Positions 10,401 to 21,700 of a DNA stretch of 64,000 nucleotides are shown piece after piece. Position 1 is the first letter of the stretch; every line of letters starts with the position of its first letter. The stretch is from the NCBI GenBank assembly GCA_004431415.1, contig QPMI01000502.1, forward strand, positions 186,001-250,000, read 5' to 3'. The translations under genes and the position numbers were made by a program. The notes under the pieces are model-generated. The model saw nothing but the letters and a program-made list of their open reading frames with translations, searched no databases and was not told the DNA's origin. The stretch is from Cyanophora paradoxa. Its lineage: Eukaryota; Glaucocystophyceae; Cyanophorales; Cyanophoraceae.

Positions 10401-13400
10401 GCGGGGCTGCTCCTTCAGCGGGGGGAGGGGCCGGGGCGGGGCGGGGACCTTGTCGGACCAGTGGGCGACGGCGCCGCGGGCGTCGAGGGCGAAGAGGGGC
10501 ACGGGGAGGCCCTCCAGCGGCACCTCGCCGCCCCCGCCCAGCCCCTGCCCCCCGCCCCGCGCGCCCCCGCTACCCTCAGACACCCTCCTCCCCCTCGCGC
10601 GAGGGCCCCGGCGCGCGCGCACCGAGCCCAGGAGGTTGCGCTCGCTCGCGCTCGCGAACGAGCCCCGGGCGGGGCCGGCGGGGCCGGCGGAGCCGGCGGG
10701 GCCGGGGCCGGCGGGGGGTCGGTGGGGAGGGGCTGGAGGGCGGGGCGGGCGGGGAGGCTGGCGGCGAGGCGGAACGCGTCGCCGGCGGCGGCCGCGAAGG
10801 CGGAGACGGCGGCGAGGTCGAGGTCCGACCAGCGCTCGCAGCGGTCCGCCACCTGCTGCCGCCACCTGCCCCGCCCCCCGCCCGTTGCTTGCGCCGCGCC
10901 CTTGCGGGTGCTTGGGGGGAGGGCGTGCGGGGCGCACCGCTCGAAGGAGGCGCGGGCCTCGAGGACGCCGTCGCGGACCACGTACGGCGTCGCGATGTCC
11001 CCCGCCCACGTCACGCTCCGCGCCTGCGCCTCCCGGAACTGCCGCCCCGCTCGCCCCGCTCACCCCTCGCCGCGCCGCGGGGCGGGGCCGGGGCGGGGCG
11101 CGGACCCAGAAGACGAGGGCGCCCTCGAGGGCGGCGGCCACGAAGCCGCCCTCCCACGCGGGCGGCTTGAGGCCCGGCACGCACGCCGCGAGCTCCTCGC
11201 GGGCGCTCTCGGCGCACCAGAGGGCGCGGGTGCGGCGCGGGAGGCCGCTGGGGCGGCGGCGCTCGAGGGCGGAGGCGGGGAGGAGGTCGGCGAGCTCGTC
11301 GCCGAGCTCGAGGGGCGGCAGGCCCCGCATCACGTCCGCCAGCGCCAGCACGCCCGCCTCCCCCGGCCCCCGCCCCGACCCCGTCACCCGCCCGCCCTGC
11401 ACCACCGCCGCCCCTGCGCCCCGCGCCCCGCGGGGCGGCGGTGGGAGGCGGCGCGGCGGCGCGGCGGGGGCGGCGGGGGCGGCGGGGGCACCGCAGCAGT
11501 CGAGGACGTCGCGGAGGGTGCCGCCGGCGTCGGGCCGCCGCGGCGCCGCCGGGGCGGCCCCTCGACGAGCGAGGCGCGGCGGGGCCGCCGGGGCGGGGCG
11601 AGGAGCGCGGCGGCGAGCTCCGCGGGGTCGGCCCCCGCCGCCCGCGAGAAGAGGTCCAGCGCGAGGCCCCTGCACGCGCGCCGCGCCGGCCCGTCAAAGG
11701 CGGGGGCCGGCGGGGGCGCGGGGCGCGGGGCGCGGGGGCGGCGGGGCGCGCTTGACGCGGAGGGCGGCGTCGCGGCGGCGGTCCACCGCCTCCATCTCCA
11801 GGCACTTCGCGAACACCTGCCCCCGGGCCCCGCCCCGCCTCGCACGGGGTGCAGGCGGCGGCGAGAGGGGGCGCGCGCGCGCCTGGATGAGGGGCAGGAG
11901 GGCCGTCCGCGTCGAGCCCGGCACGAAGCGCGGCCGCCGGCTGCCGCGGGGCGGGGCGTTCAACTTCGGCCCCGCGGGGGGCCAGCCGGCGGCGGGCGGA
12001 CCTGTGGGCGGTGACGAGGCCCCAGAGCCGCCGCTCGACGATGACGCAGAAGATGAGCTGCGCGGGGCGCGTCGGCAGACGCCGGCTGCGGCGCCCCGCG
12101 GAGCCAAGGCGCGCGGGCCTGGGCCATGGAGGAGATGTTGCGGTGGTACTGGTTGCAGCAGTCGCCGGCGGCGCGCAGCTGGCAGAAGCTCATGTCCAGC
12201 GGCCGCCGCGTCACGGGGTTCACGCTCGGCACGATCTCCACCCCCGCTGCCAGCCGCCGCCCCCGGCGCGTCGGGCGTACGGCGGGGGCGGGTGGCGGGG
12301 GCGGGGGCGGGGGCGGGGCCGGGGCGGGCGGACGGTCGGAGGCGTCGGGGATGAGGCGGACGCGGCCCTCGTGGAAGAGCTTCCGCGCGTTCGCCGGGAT
12401 ATCTGCGGCCCGCGCAGGCCGGCGGCGCTCAGGCCGGCCGGGCCCGCCAGGCCTCGGCCCTCCTTTTCGGGGGGCGCACCGGAGTCGGGGAAGTTGAGGC
12501 CGAGGAAGGAGTCGAGGCCGTCGGCGGGGCCCGGGGTGAGGTGCTCGCCGACGACGGCCCCGTGGCCCTCCTCGCAGAACTTGTACACCAGCACCCGCTC
12601 GAACCCCGTCAGCCCCGCCATCCCTGCCCGCGACGACGCGTGATCCAGAGCTCGCGAGGGGGGGGGGGGGGGCGCGCGCGGCCGGACCGGAGGCGACGGC
12701 GGCGCAGAGCTCGGCCTCTGTGCAGAGGACGTTGAGGCGGTCGATGACGGGCCGCACGGCCCCCGGCGGGCAGAGCGCGATGGGCTCCTGCGCGGCGGCG
12801 GCCTCGGAGGCTCGACGGGGGCGGGCGCCGGGGCGGCGGGGGACCTTGAAGAGGGCCTCGGAGTCGGGGTGGGCGGGGCGGGCGCAGCGCAGGGCGCCCC
12901 AGCGCCGCCCCGCCGGCCCCGCCCCCGCCCGGGCTCCTCCCCACCAGCGGCTCCAGCTCCAGCTGCCGCCCCCGCGCGTCGGCCGGGCCCGGTGCCCCGG
13001 GGGAGCCGCCGGGGCGCGGGCGCGGGGCGCGCACCACGGCGAGGCCGACGCCGGCGGGGGCGCCCTCCGCCGGCGGCCGGTGCAGCGCCGCGTCCCACCT
13101 GCGCGCGGGGCCTCGCCTCGCGGCCGCTGGCCGGGGCGGGGCGGGGCGGGGCGGACCGGGTGCCGGAGCGGGAGGCGCGGAGGAGGAGGGAGCCCCAGTC
13201 GGGGAGGTCCTCGGGGGGGCGGGCGAGGGCGGCCTTGAGCGCGGCGATGCTCGCCTCGTCGAGGGCCACGTCGATGCACTTGCCCAGCAGCGCCTCCGCC
13301 CCGAGGCCCAGCGCCCGCTCGCAGTTCACCGAGACCTGCCACCGCCCGCGTCCCGCCCGCCTCGGCCGGCGCCCCCCGGCCCGCCGCGCCGCGCGCGCAC

Positions 13401-13440
13401 CTGACACACGACCCGCGAGTCCGTGAGGACGACCAGCACG
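7423..13440 (-). CDS. Phytochrome hybrid histidine kinase (PAS-GAF-PHY-PAS-HK-REC), many introns
   Basis: Reading down the minus strand: PAS ([14 protein letters not shown], spliced to [14 protein letters not shown]), a bilin-binding GAF domain ([15 protein letters not shown], split [53 protein letters not shown]), a PHY domain (WAGD, ARASFE), a PAS linker ([20 protein letters not shown]), HisKA H-box [13 protein letters not shown], ATPase N-box ([17 protein letters not shown]), G-boxes VSDEGRGI and [15 protein letters not shown], and a receiver domain ([34 protein letters not shown]). The GAF cysteine aligns with the bilin-linking Cys of plant phytochromes, so it is predicted to be a red/far-red-type photoreceptor signalling by phosphotransfer. 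Introns are about 60-80 nt. The first coding exon lies upstream of the acceptor near 13441 and is not identified; an ATG at 13789 is one option. The C-terminal frame is open to 7423, although a shifted frame would stop at about 7467. Confidence 0.9.
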
Positions 13441-13568
13441 CCTGCGCACGACGCAGTCAGAGGGGCACGCGCCGGCCCGGCCGCCGAGCCGCCGTCGCAT
13501 GCATATGGGCTCGAGCCGCCGCGCGAGTTCGCAGCAACTTCGCACCCCTGCGCACGCGTGCGTTGCAT

Positions 13569-14400
13569 GTCAGCGCTGCAGAAAGGGCTCGCTGGGGAGC
13601 GTCAGGGCACGCACTGCCTCTGGCATTTGCCCCCATAACGAAGCTACGAGCCGAAGTCAAGAGGGAGCGCGATGCGAGCACGCCGCGGTTCGAAGTGACA
13701 CGGACCTCGATGTTGTGCGATTTGTCAGCGAGCACCGCGATTTCCGGCTCGGCTGAAGGCCCAGGCCGGCCTTCATTTCCCGAGGCCATTATAAGAATAA
13801 TGATCAGCGGCGCTGGCGCCGGCTGACCGTGCTGCTACTGCAGGGGGGCCTGCGCGGGCTGGCCGGGCCTGGCCCGCCGCGGCCGTGTACCGTAGTACGT
13901 GTGCGCGCAGCGTAAACGCGCAAATCACGGCTACTGCGCTGCGCAGGCTGCGCTGCCACCACAGTGCACACTCCGGGGCGCTGGAAGCTGCGCGCGCGCT
14001 GCCGCAGCTGCAGTGCTGGACTCCGCGGGAGACTGCCGGGGCCCGGGGCTGGGCTAGTAGAGAGATATCGAATCTTATATTATCGATGCGCCGGCGGGCC
14101 GGCGCCGGCGCGGCGTTCACGAACGTTAGCGTGCTGCAGCACTGCTGCTCCGGTCTGGCGCCGGGCCGCCGGCGGTGACGGGCGGTCCCCCGGCCCGGTC
14201 CGAGTTGCACGACACGAGTCCCCGGATCCGAACGAAGGCTCGAAGCACTCTGACGGGTACGCATGCGCAACCGGTACCGTACCGATTCGCACGCGTATGA
14301 CCAGTACGTACTACGGCACGACGGGTACGTGTACCGTGTACATGTACCGTGTGTACGCCATGCACTAGTAGAGCAGTCGTTGCTGACTCAGTAACGACTC
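13569..14400. other. Intergenic, possible 5' exon and promoter of the phytochrome gene
   Basis: A minus-strand ATG at 13789 opens a frame beginning MASGNEGRPGPSAEPEIAVL. This may be the first exon of the phytochrome gene, but no clear donor joins it to the PAS exon. The rest, to 14400, is GC-rich and rich in GTACCG/CGTAC words without a supported gene. Confidence 0.25.
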
Positions 14401-16080
14401 AATGCCGAGAGGCCGAATTCGAATTCGGCAATTTTAAGCCACGGCATTTCTCAGGGGGGGCCACGGCATTTCTCAGGGGGTAGGGCGAAACGGCCACTTT
14501 CGTATGGCGTGACATTTATTGGAGTCGTAGTCTCGACTCGTAGTCTGAGAGACGTAGATCTACTTATATAATTAGAAGAAATCCAGAGTTCCGGCAATTT
14601 ATCGTCACGCGTACGGCAATATTCCGGTTTTGGTCCGACGGTCGATCGGATTCGGCAATTTAACTACACGGCAATTTAATTAAGCATTCCTAATAATTTC
14701 CTATACGTACAGTATCGATCAAATTAACTTGAAACGTTAACTTGAACCTGCACGTGCACGTGCTGTACATGTTGAGTAAATCATGTCTCAATCGTGACGG
14801 CTCACGCGTGCGCATGCCACGTGCACGGTGCGGCAGCCGTACCGGTACCGGTGACGCGCCAATTTTGCATTGGACTGAGCCGGCCGGCAGGCCGGCTTGG
14901 CCGGCTTGGGCCGGCTGGCCGGCCGGCTTGGCTTGGCTTGACCGTGAGCGCCCGCGGCCGGGGCTTGGCTTGGCTGAAGCCGACTTTTTGGCCGGCAATT
15001 GCAAGCCGGCCGCAGCCGCCGCACCCCTATACTATGATATTTGACTCCTGTTCACGGTTGGGGCCTGTGAGGCTGTGAGCCTGTGACGCCTGTCTCTCCA
15101 GTGAGTCTCCACTGCAGACATCGACACTGATTCGACAGTGATTCGGAATTCGACAGTGAATCGACACCGATGGCATTCGATGCCGTCAGCCAAGCTCCGA
15201 ATCGCGCCGGATCCGAGGCTCCGAGTTCAATCCGTACCTTCTTTTTCAAACCTTGTGATTGGCCAGTTTGACTTGTACATGAACATGCGTATGAGTACTA
15301 GGAAGTTAGTAGGAACCGGCAGCATTCACTTGTAGTACTTACATCCAAATCTATTTATTACAAGCAGGGGGGGCTCCGCCCCCCCGCACCCCCCCCGCTT
15401 GCTAGCTGGGTACAGACCGTATAGCACAGCTCGTTTTTTTCCCCAATCGACTAGACATGCCCGTTGTATGGGCAAGGGCAGCCGGCGATCGCGATAACTT
15501 TTCACCCGCTTCGAGCCGGATAGTGCGCCAACGTCAGCGTGTAGCCGGCAAGCTACCGGGTAGATTAGTGCTAGCCCGGTCCTAGCCAACGTAATAGCCG
15601 AAGAGCGATTTCATTTTAACCGGTTTTCAGCCTTGGGTGAACTAGTACTTTGGTCGACCGGTAAAAAAAACGAGCTGTGAGCTATATTTATATATATGTC
15701 CATGGATTTAAATTGACCAACAAGATCCGTGCTCCTGCGGAGCACTAAGTACGGCGAAGCCTCGCGGACGCCCTCGCGGCTGTCACAGTAGGCGGCCAGG
15801 CTAGCGCTGGCCCATGGCCATGGCCAGCTGCAGCGTGCAGCCCCGCCCATGGCCAGCTACATGGCCGGGTTTCGCCGGCTTGGCCATGGCTAAACCAGCT
15901 AGAGGGAGAGCTGGCTGGCCAGAGAGCAATTTAATGAGGAGAGAGAATAAATAATTAATTAGGGGAGGAGTTGGACCGGTAATGGTTGCTTTTAACTGGT
16001 GGAGAAGATCGAGACGAGATTTATTTAATTGGGTATTAATATATTGTTGGGGGCGGAGGGGGGGGGGGGGAGGGCCCGGC
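14401..16080. repeat. Intergenic repeat-rich DNA
   Basis: No gene is supported. CCACGGCATTTCTCAGGGG occurs twice in tandem near 14440 and 14461. CGGCAATTT words recur at 14590-14690. GGCCGGCTTGG units are stacked at 14880-14940. A C/G-run palindrome (GGGGGGGCTCCGCCCCCCC) lies at about 15366. CCATGGCCAGCTGCAGCG-type words recur near 15815-15860, and a G-run lies near 16058. Confidence 0.6.
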
Positions 16081-16084
16081 GAGG

Positions 16085-17470
16085 TTCTCGCAGCCAGGCG
16101 CATGCACACAGCTTGCGAATCGCTTAAACAGAACCTCGGATGCATATAGTATCAATGTGCAGGGCTGCGGAGGCGAGGGCGCGCGGAAAGCTGTGCAGGC
16201 CCTTTCAGGATCGAATTTTTGCGTCGGCTGGGTTCTCGTGCCCTGTCGCGCCCGCAGAGCTCGCGAAAAGCTTTACTAAAATCTCAAATGAATATTGTAG
16301 CGATGCGCATGCGCGAGGATGCGAGGGCGTGCGGAAAGGTCTTCAGGTCTGTAGAGGATCGAATTTTCGGGGTAGGCTGCCAGGCGCATGCACACAGCTT
16401 GCGAATCGCTTAAACAGAACCTCGGATGCATATAGTATCAATGTGCAGGGCTGCGGAGGCGAGGGCGCGCGGAAAGCTGTGCAGGCCCGTTCAGGATCGA
16501 ATTTTTGCCATCGGCTGGGTTCTCGTGCCCTGTCGCGCCCGCAGAGCTCGCGAAAAGCTTTAATAAAATCTCAAATGAATATTGTAGCGATGCGCATGCG
16601 CGAGGATGCGAGGGCGGGCGGAAAGGTCTTCAGGTCTGTAGAGGATCGAATTTTCGGGGTCGGCTGGGTCCTCGCGGCCCGGCGCATCTGCAAAGCATGC
16701 GGAATGCTTCATCTACATCTCAAATGCTTATGCTATCGGCCCGTGCATGCGCCGCGGCGTGGGCGCGCGGAAAGATGTCCGGGTCCATGCAGGATCGAAT
16801 TTTTGCCATCGGCTGGCTTCTTGTGTTCTTCCGCGTCTTCGAAGCTTGTGGAAGGCTTTGATAAAATCTCAAATGAATATTGTAGCGATGCGCAGACGGG
16901 AGGACGGGAGGGCGCGCGGAAAGTTGTTCAGGTCTGAAGAGGATCGAATTTTCGGGGTCGGCTGGGTCCTCGCGGCCCGGCACATCTGTAAAGCATGCGA
17001 AACGCTTGATTTACATCTCAGATGCTTATGCTATTGTTCCGCGCGTGCGCCGCGGCGTGGGCGCGCGGAAAGATGTCCGGGTCTGTGCAGGATCGAATTT
17101 TTGCCGTCGGCTGGGTTCTCGTGCTCTTTCGCGTCTTCGAAGCTTGTGGAAGGCTTCGATAAAATCTCAACTGAATATTGTAGCGATCGCGATGCGCTCG
17201 TGTGAGGACGCGAGGGTGCGCGGAAAGCTGTGCAGGTCCGTCGAGGATCGAATTTTCGGGGTCGGCTGGATCCCCGCGGCCCGGCACATCCGTAAAGCGT
17301 GCGGAAGGCTTCTTCTACATCTCAAATGCTTATGCTATTGTTCCGCGCATGCGCCGCGGCGCGGGCGCGCGGAAAGATGCCCGGGCCTGTGCAGGATCGA
17401 ATTTTTGCCGTCGGGTACCTTCCTGCGCTGTTCGGCCTCCGAAAAGCGGATTTCGGGGGTGCGCAGGCCC
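16085..17470. repeat. 286-bp satellite built from about 143-bp half-units
   Basis: GGATGCATATAGTATCAATG recurs with a 286-bp period (TGCATATAGT at 16141 and 16427). Each period contains two related half-units that share GCGCGGAAAG, then AGGATCGAATTTT, so the array is a dimeric higher-order repeat. Later units drift (GGAAAGATGTCCGGGT variants) but keep the AGGATCGAATTTT core through about 17400. Open frames across it arise from the repeat and shift frame between copies, because 286 is not a multiple of three. Confidence 0.9.
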
Positions 17471-18590
17471 TGCTATGTCTATGCGCGCCAGTACGCATTG
17501 ATTGCGCGTGTCGCGGGACCGGCCGGAACCGGCCGGATCAAATTTTCGGCCGACTCTTCGCACTGGGGCGTCGAGGGCGCCCGAAAGCGAGCTTGCGGCG
17601 ATCCGCTCGCGCTCGCGCGTCACTCTGTATCGTTCTGGGGCGTCCCTGGCGCGCTTTCGTCGCGGGACCGGGCGGGACCGGGTCCCACCTTCTGACTCGG
17701 ACTGCATTTGTCGGAGGTTAAGTACCGGAATTGATCCAGAGGGAAATTCGATTTTCGGGCGACGCCCACGGGAGAGCGGTCGTCTTAGGGGAGCCAGGAC
17801 GCTAGAAATGGATCTAGAGAGGTCTGTGGGGGTTAGGGTAGCTGAGTCATTTGTGTGTGATGGGGGAAGCGTCACGTCCGTGTCGAGGAAAAATTATTAA
17901 TTTTTCATGAGGAGGCTGGACAGGAAAATTATTTACAGGGGGGACGAAAAAATTCGGGTTCGAATCCGATCGGAATTTGGCTCGTTGTTGACCGGGTTTG
18001 AGAAAGAGGCTTCGCCTGATCACGAAATCGCTCGAGTTTCCGACTGGGGCTTTTGACTCGACTCGCCGTAGTAAGCAATTGTGACGTACCCGGCCTCTTT
18101 GATTTAAATTGTCCAATCACCAAATCGACCGAGTTTTAGACTGAAGCTTTTTGACTCGACTCGCTGTAGTAAACGATTGGTGTTTTCCGCCAGCGAAAGG
18201 GTCCTATGGGTACACCAAACCACAGTACTAAGCGGGCTGGATCCGCTTGTTTTTCTTGACAAACACACCATTCGGCACGGTTTCCAGTGGCATTTTTTCG
18301 CTTCTCCAGGCTCAGACCAGCCGTAGTTCGAAGGTTGCAAATGGCAAATTTGGCAGCAAAAGGTAAGCGTCGTCCGCAGAGTTGCAATTTCCCAGCCTGG
18401 CCTGGTACTGTGGTGAAAAGGTACTATAGTTCATTGTACTACTGTTAGGCTATAGCTAAAACAACTTATTAGTAAACATGTTACTAGGGGCCCGGGGAAT
18501 CATGATCATTCCCCAAAGTCCCCTTCCCTCCCCGAAGTTCGAGTGTCCTCAGTGACTCCCCAGTGAGTCCCCACCTGTGGAGCACAGGCT
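17471..18590. repeat. Intergenic with a diverged direct repeat
   Basis: Two diverged copies of about 65 bp lie at about 18019-18083 and 18117-18182. Both contain an AAATCG..CGAGTTT block followed by TTTGACTCGACTCGC and GTAGTAA. The remainder holds no supported gene. Confidence 0.6.
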
Positions 18591-18795
18591 GTGGTCGCGC
18601 GCGTGCACGCGGCGCCACGCGCACGTGGGTGTGGTCCTCCACGGTGCACACTGCACAGCGCTAGCGAACTTCGGGAGAGCTATGCACAAGTGCACCAAGG
18701 CAAGCGCGGCGAGGGGCCCTTCACAACGAGAGAAAGGCAGGGACGAGGAGGGGCCTCCGGGGAGAGGGGGTGGGAGGGGAGATGGGGTGGGTGGG

Positions 18796-21700
18796 TCACA
18801 TACCGCGGCCGCTGGCGAGGAAGGGGGCGGCGTGGGCGAGGGCGGGGTCGCCCCAGGGGACGGGGAGCGGGGCGGTGGGGAGGAGGGCCGACGCCCCGGC
18901 CCCCTCCTCGAAGAGCGACCGCCGCACCGACGGCCGCTGCAGCGCCGCGTAGGCCGCGGCGGCGGCGGCGGCTGCTGCTGCGGCGGCGGCCGCCGAGGGG
19001 GAGGCGGAGGGCGGGCGGGGCCGGCGCCGGGGTGGGCCCTGCGGAGGGCGAGGCAGCGGGGACTGTGCGGGGAGGTGCGGGTGAGGGGCAGGGAGGGGAC
19101 GGGCCCCGCGGAGTGGGAGGCGGGGGAGGCGTCCGGGGCGGGGAAGGGCGGCCAGGGGCGGCGGGGGCGGGGAAGAAGGAGGCGAGGGCGGCGCGGAGGG
19201 CCTTGAGGCGCGCGAGGGCGGCGCCCATGTCGGCCCGCGCGCCCCGCACTCGGCGGCCACGCCGGCGAGCTCGGCCTCGGCGTAGGCGTGCGCCTCGTGC
19301 GCCCCGCCGCCCTCCTCCGCGACCCGCGCGAGCAGCTCCCGCAGGATGTGCGCCAGGTGCGTCGCCGCCGGCATGGGCGGGCCCTGGCCCTCCCGCCGCG
19401 CCGCCGCCGCGCAGCGGGAGAGGGACCAGGGGGAGACCTTGACGCGGTGGCGCTCGTCGAGGAGGAGGGAGACGGGGGCGCCCCCCGGGGGGAGCAGCCC
19501 GCTGCGCTCCAGCAGGTCCAGGCCCTCCGCGGCGTCGCTCGCCATCAGCACGAGGCGCTGCGCGGCGGCGGGGCCGCGCTCCGGGCCGGCGCCGGCCTTG
19601 CGGAGCTGCTGCTCGTGCTCGAGGAGCGCCAGGAGCTCCCCGCAGGGCATGTACTCCATCACCAGCGCCGCCTCCCGCTCCACGCAGACCCCGATGAGCT
19701 CCACCACGCGCGGGTGCCGCGTCGAGCGCGCCACCCGCAGCGTGTGCGCGAGCGTGCCCAGCAGCGCCGCGGCGTCGGGGGCGAGGGCGTCGGCGGGGGC
19801 GCGCTTGACGGCGACGGGGCGGTCGCGGAGGAGGGCGCGGAAGACGGCGGAGCAGGCGCCCTCGGCGACCGCCTGCTGCAGCACGAGCTCCGCGGGGGAG
19901 ACGAACCCGTCCTCCCCGCCCGCCGCCACGCCCCGGGCCCCGCCCCCGCCGCCGCCGCCGCCCCGCCGCGCCCTCGCCGGCGGGCGCAGCAGGAAGTCCA
20001 GCGACTGCTCCGCCACGTCGGCGAGCTCCTCCTCGGCCGCCCCGCTCGCCCCGCCGGCGGTGGCGCGGCCGGGGGCGGCGGGCCGGGGCGCGGCGGCCCG
20101 CGAGGAAGCGGTCGCCGGCCGGCGAGGCGGGCGCCGATGCCGCCTGCCAGGCGGGGCCCGCCCGAGGGCCCCGGCCCCCGCTGCCGCCGAGAGGGGCCCG
20201 CCGGCGTGCCGGGCTCCGAGCGCGGCGCCTGCGAGAGCTTCGGGATCGAGATGCCGAGCGGGCCGCCGACGCCGAACTGCAGCTGCTCGGGCCACCGCGG
20301 CGCGCCCCAGGGACCCCCGGGGGCACGGCGGCGCCGGCGGGGCGGTGGGCGAGAGGAGCAGGCGACCTGCGGGCCGGGGGTGGAGGAGGAGGTGGCGAGG
20401 CGCGGGGCGGACTGGTGCCCGGGGCGGGGGCGCGAGGCCGGGGCCGGGGCGCCCGTCGGGGGGCAGGCGGGCGGAGGAGAAGAGCATGCCGGCGGAGGAG
20501 GGCGGGACGGCGTCGCGGGGGCCCCCGAGGGGAGGCGGAAGCTGCGCCCGCCGGCGACCGGCTCGGGCTGGGGCGAGGGGGCCCGGGGGGCCGGGCGCGA
20601 GGGCCGCCGCCTCGGGGTCGGCCGGCGAGGGCGAGGCGAGGCCGCCCCCGAGAAGAGCGTCTTCCACCCCCTGTCGGGCGCTCAGTGGGGCCCGCGGGCG
20701 CGCGGCGGCGACGGCGGGGGGCGCACCAGATGTTGGACATCGTGTTGAAGGGGCCGGGGCTACCCGCCAGCGGCCCCCAAGGCCCAGGCCCAGCGGCCCC
20801 GGCGAGGCCGGCCCATCGCCCCCTCGGCGGGGGCCGGCGGGGCGGGGGCGAGGGGCGCGCGGAAGGGGCGGCCGGCCGAGGGGCGCGGCGGCGGGGCGGC
20901 GAGCGGGGAGGCGCCAGGGGACGGGAGGCGCCGGAGGGAGGGAGTTGGAGCGGGGGGCGAGGCTGGGCGGGAAGGCGGGGCCGACGCGGGGCGACGGGCC
21001 CTCGTCCCCCGAGAGCGACCCCGCGCTCCGCGCGCTCTCCGGCAGCCCCGCGCCGCCCGTTGCCGCCGGCATCGGCAGCGGCAGCGGCACCAGGCCGGCC
21101 CCCGGCGCCCCTGCCGCCGCCCCGGCCGGGCCACGCGGGCCCATCGCAGCGGGCGCCGCGCCGCGGGTGCGGGCGCCGCGGGTTGTTCCGGGGCGGCGGG
21201 CGGGAGGGGCGGGACGGGAAGGAGGCCGTCGGAGGGGCCGCGGGCGTCGGCGGAGAGGGGCGCGGGGCGGGCGGCACGGCGGCCGGGGCCAGCGCGGGGG
21301 CGGGGGAGGGGGGCCCCCCTTGGGCGCCCCCTTCGCTGCGGCCCTGGCGCCGCGGGCGGAGGCGGCGGGGCCGGGGCGGCGGCGGCGGCGGCGGCGTAGC
21401 GGAGGGGCGCGGAGGAGACGGGCGGGGCGGGGAGCGGCAGCTGCGCCTGCGACTGTCCGGTCGGAGAGGCGAGAGGCGCGGCGGCGGCGGGCGAGGGCGC
21501 TGCCGGCGGCCGCTGTCCGCCCGGGGCGGCGGGAGAAGAAGCAGGGGCGGCCTGCACAGGTCCGGCGGGGCGGCGGGGGCGGAGATGGAGGGCGGGGCAA
21601 ACGCGCAAGTGGCGGGGAGGGGATGGGAGGGGCAGCGGGAGGATGGCCCCCCGGAAGGGGCCGGGCCCGGGCGCGCGCCGGCCCCGGGCCCTTCAGAGGG

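Noticed and set aside
13326-13568. Phytochrome start at ATG 13568 with a possible N-terminal CD motif
   Set aside because: A good acceptor (CGTGCGCAG) lies just before GVLVVLTDS, so the sequence upstream of it is probably intron and the Cys-Asp there is not a bacterial-type bilin site.
16140-17720. Open frames of 230-265 codons across the satellite
   Set aside because: The 286-bp period is not a multiple of three, so the frames do not encode a protein repeat; they reflect a lack of stop codons in the unit.
17950-17985. tRNA-like T-arm (GGGTTCGAATCC)
   Set aside because: No matching acceptor stem, D-arm or anticodon arm could be found upstream.
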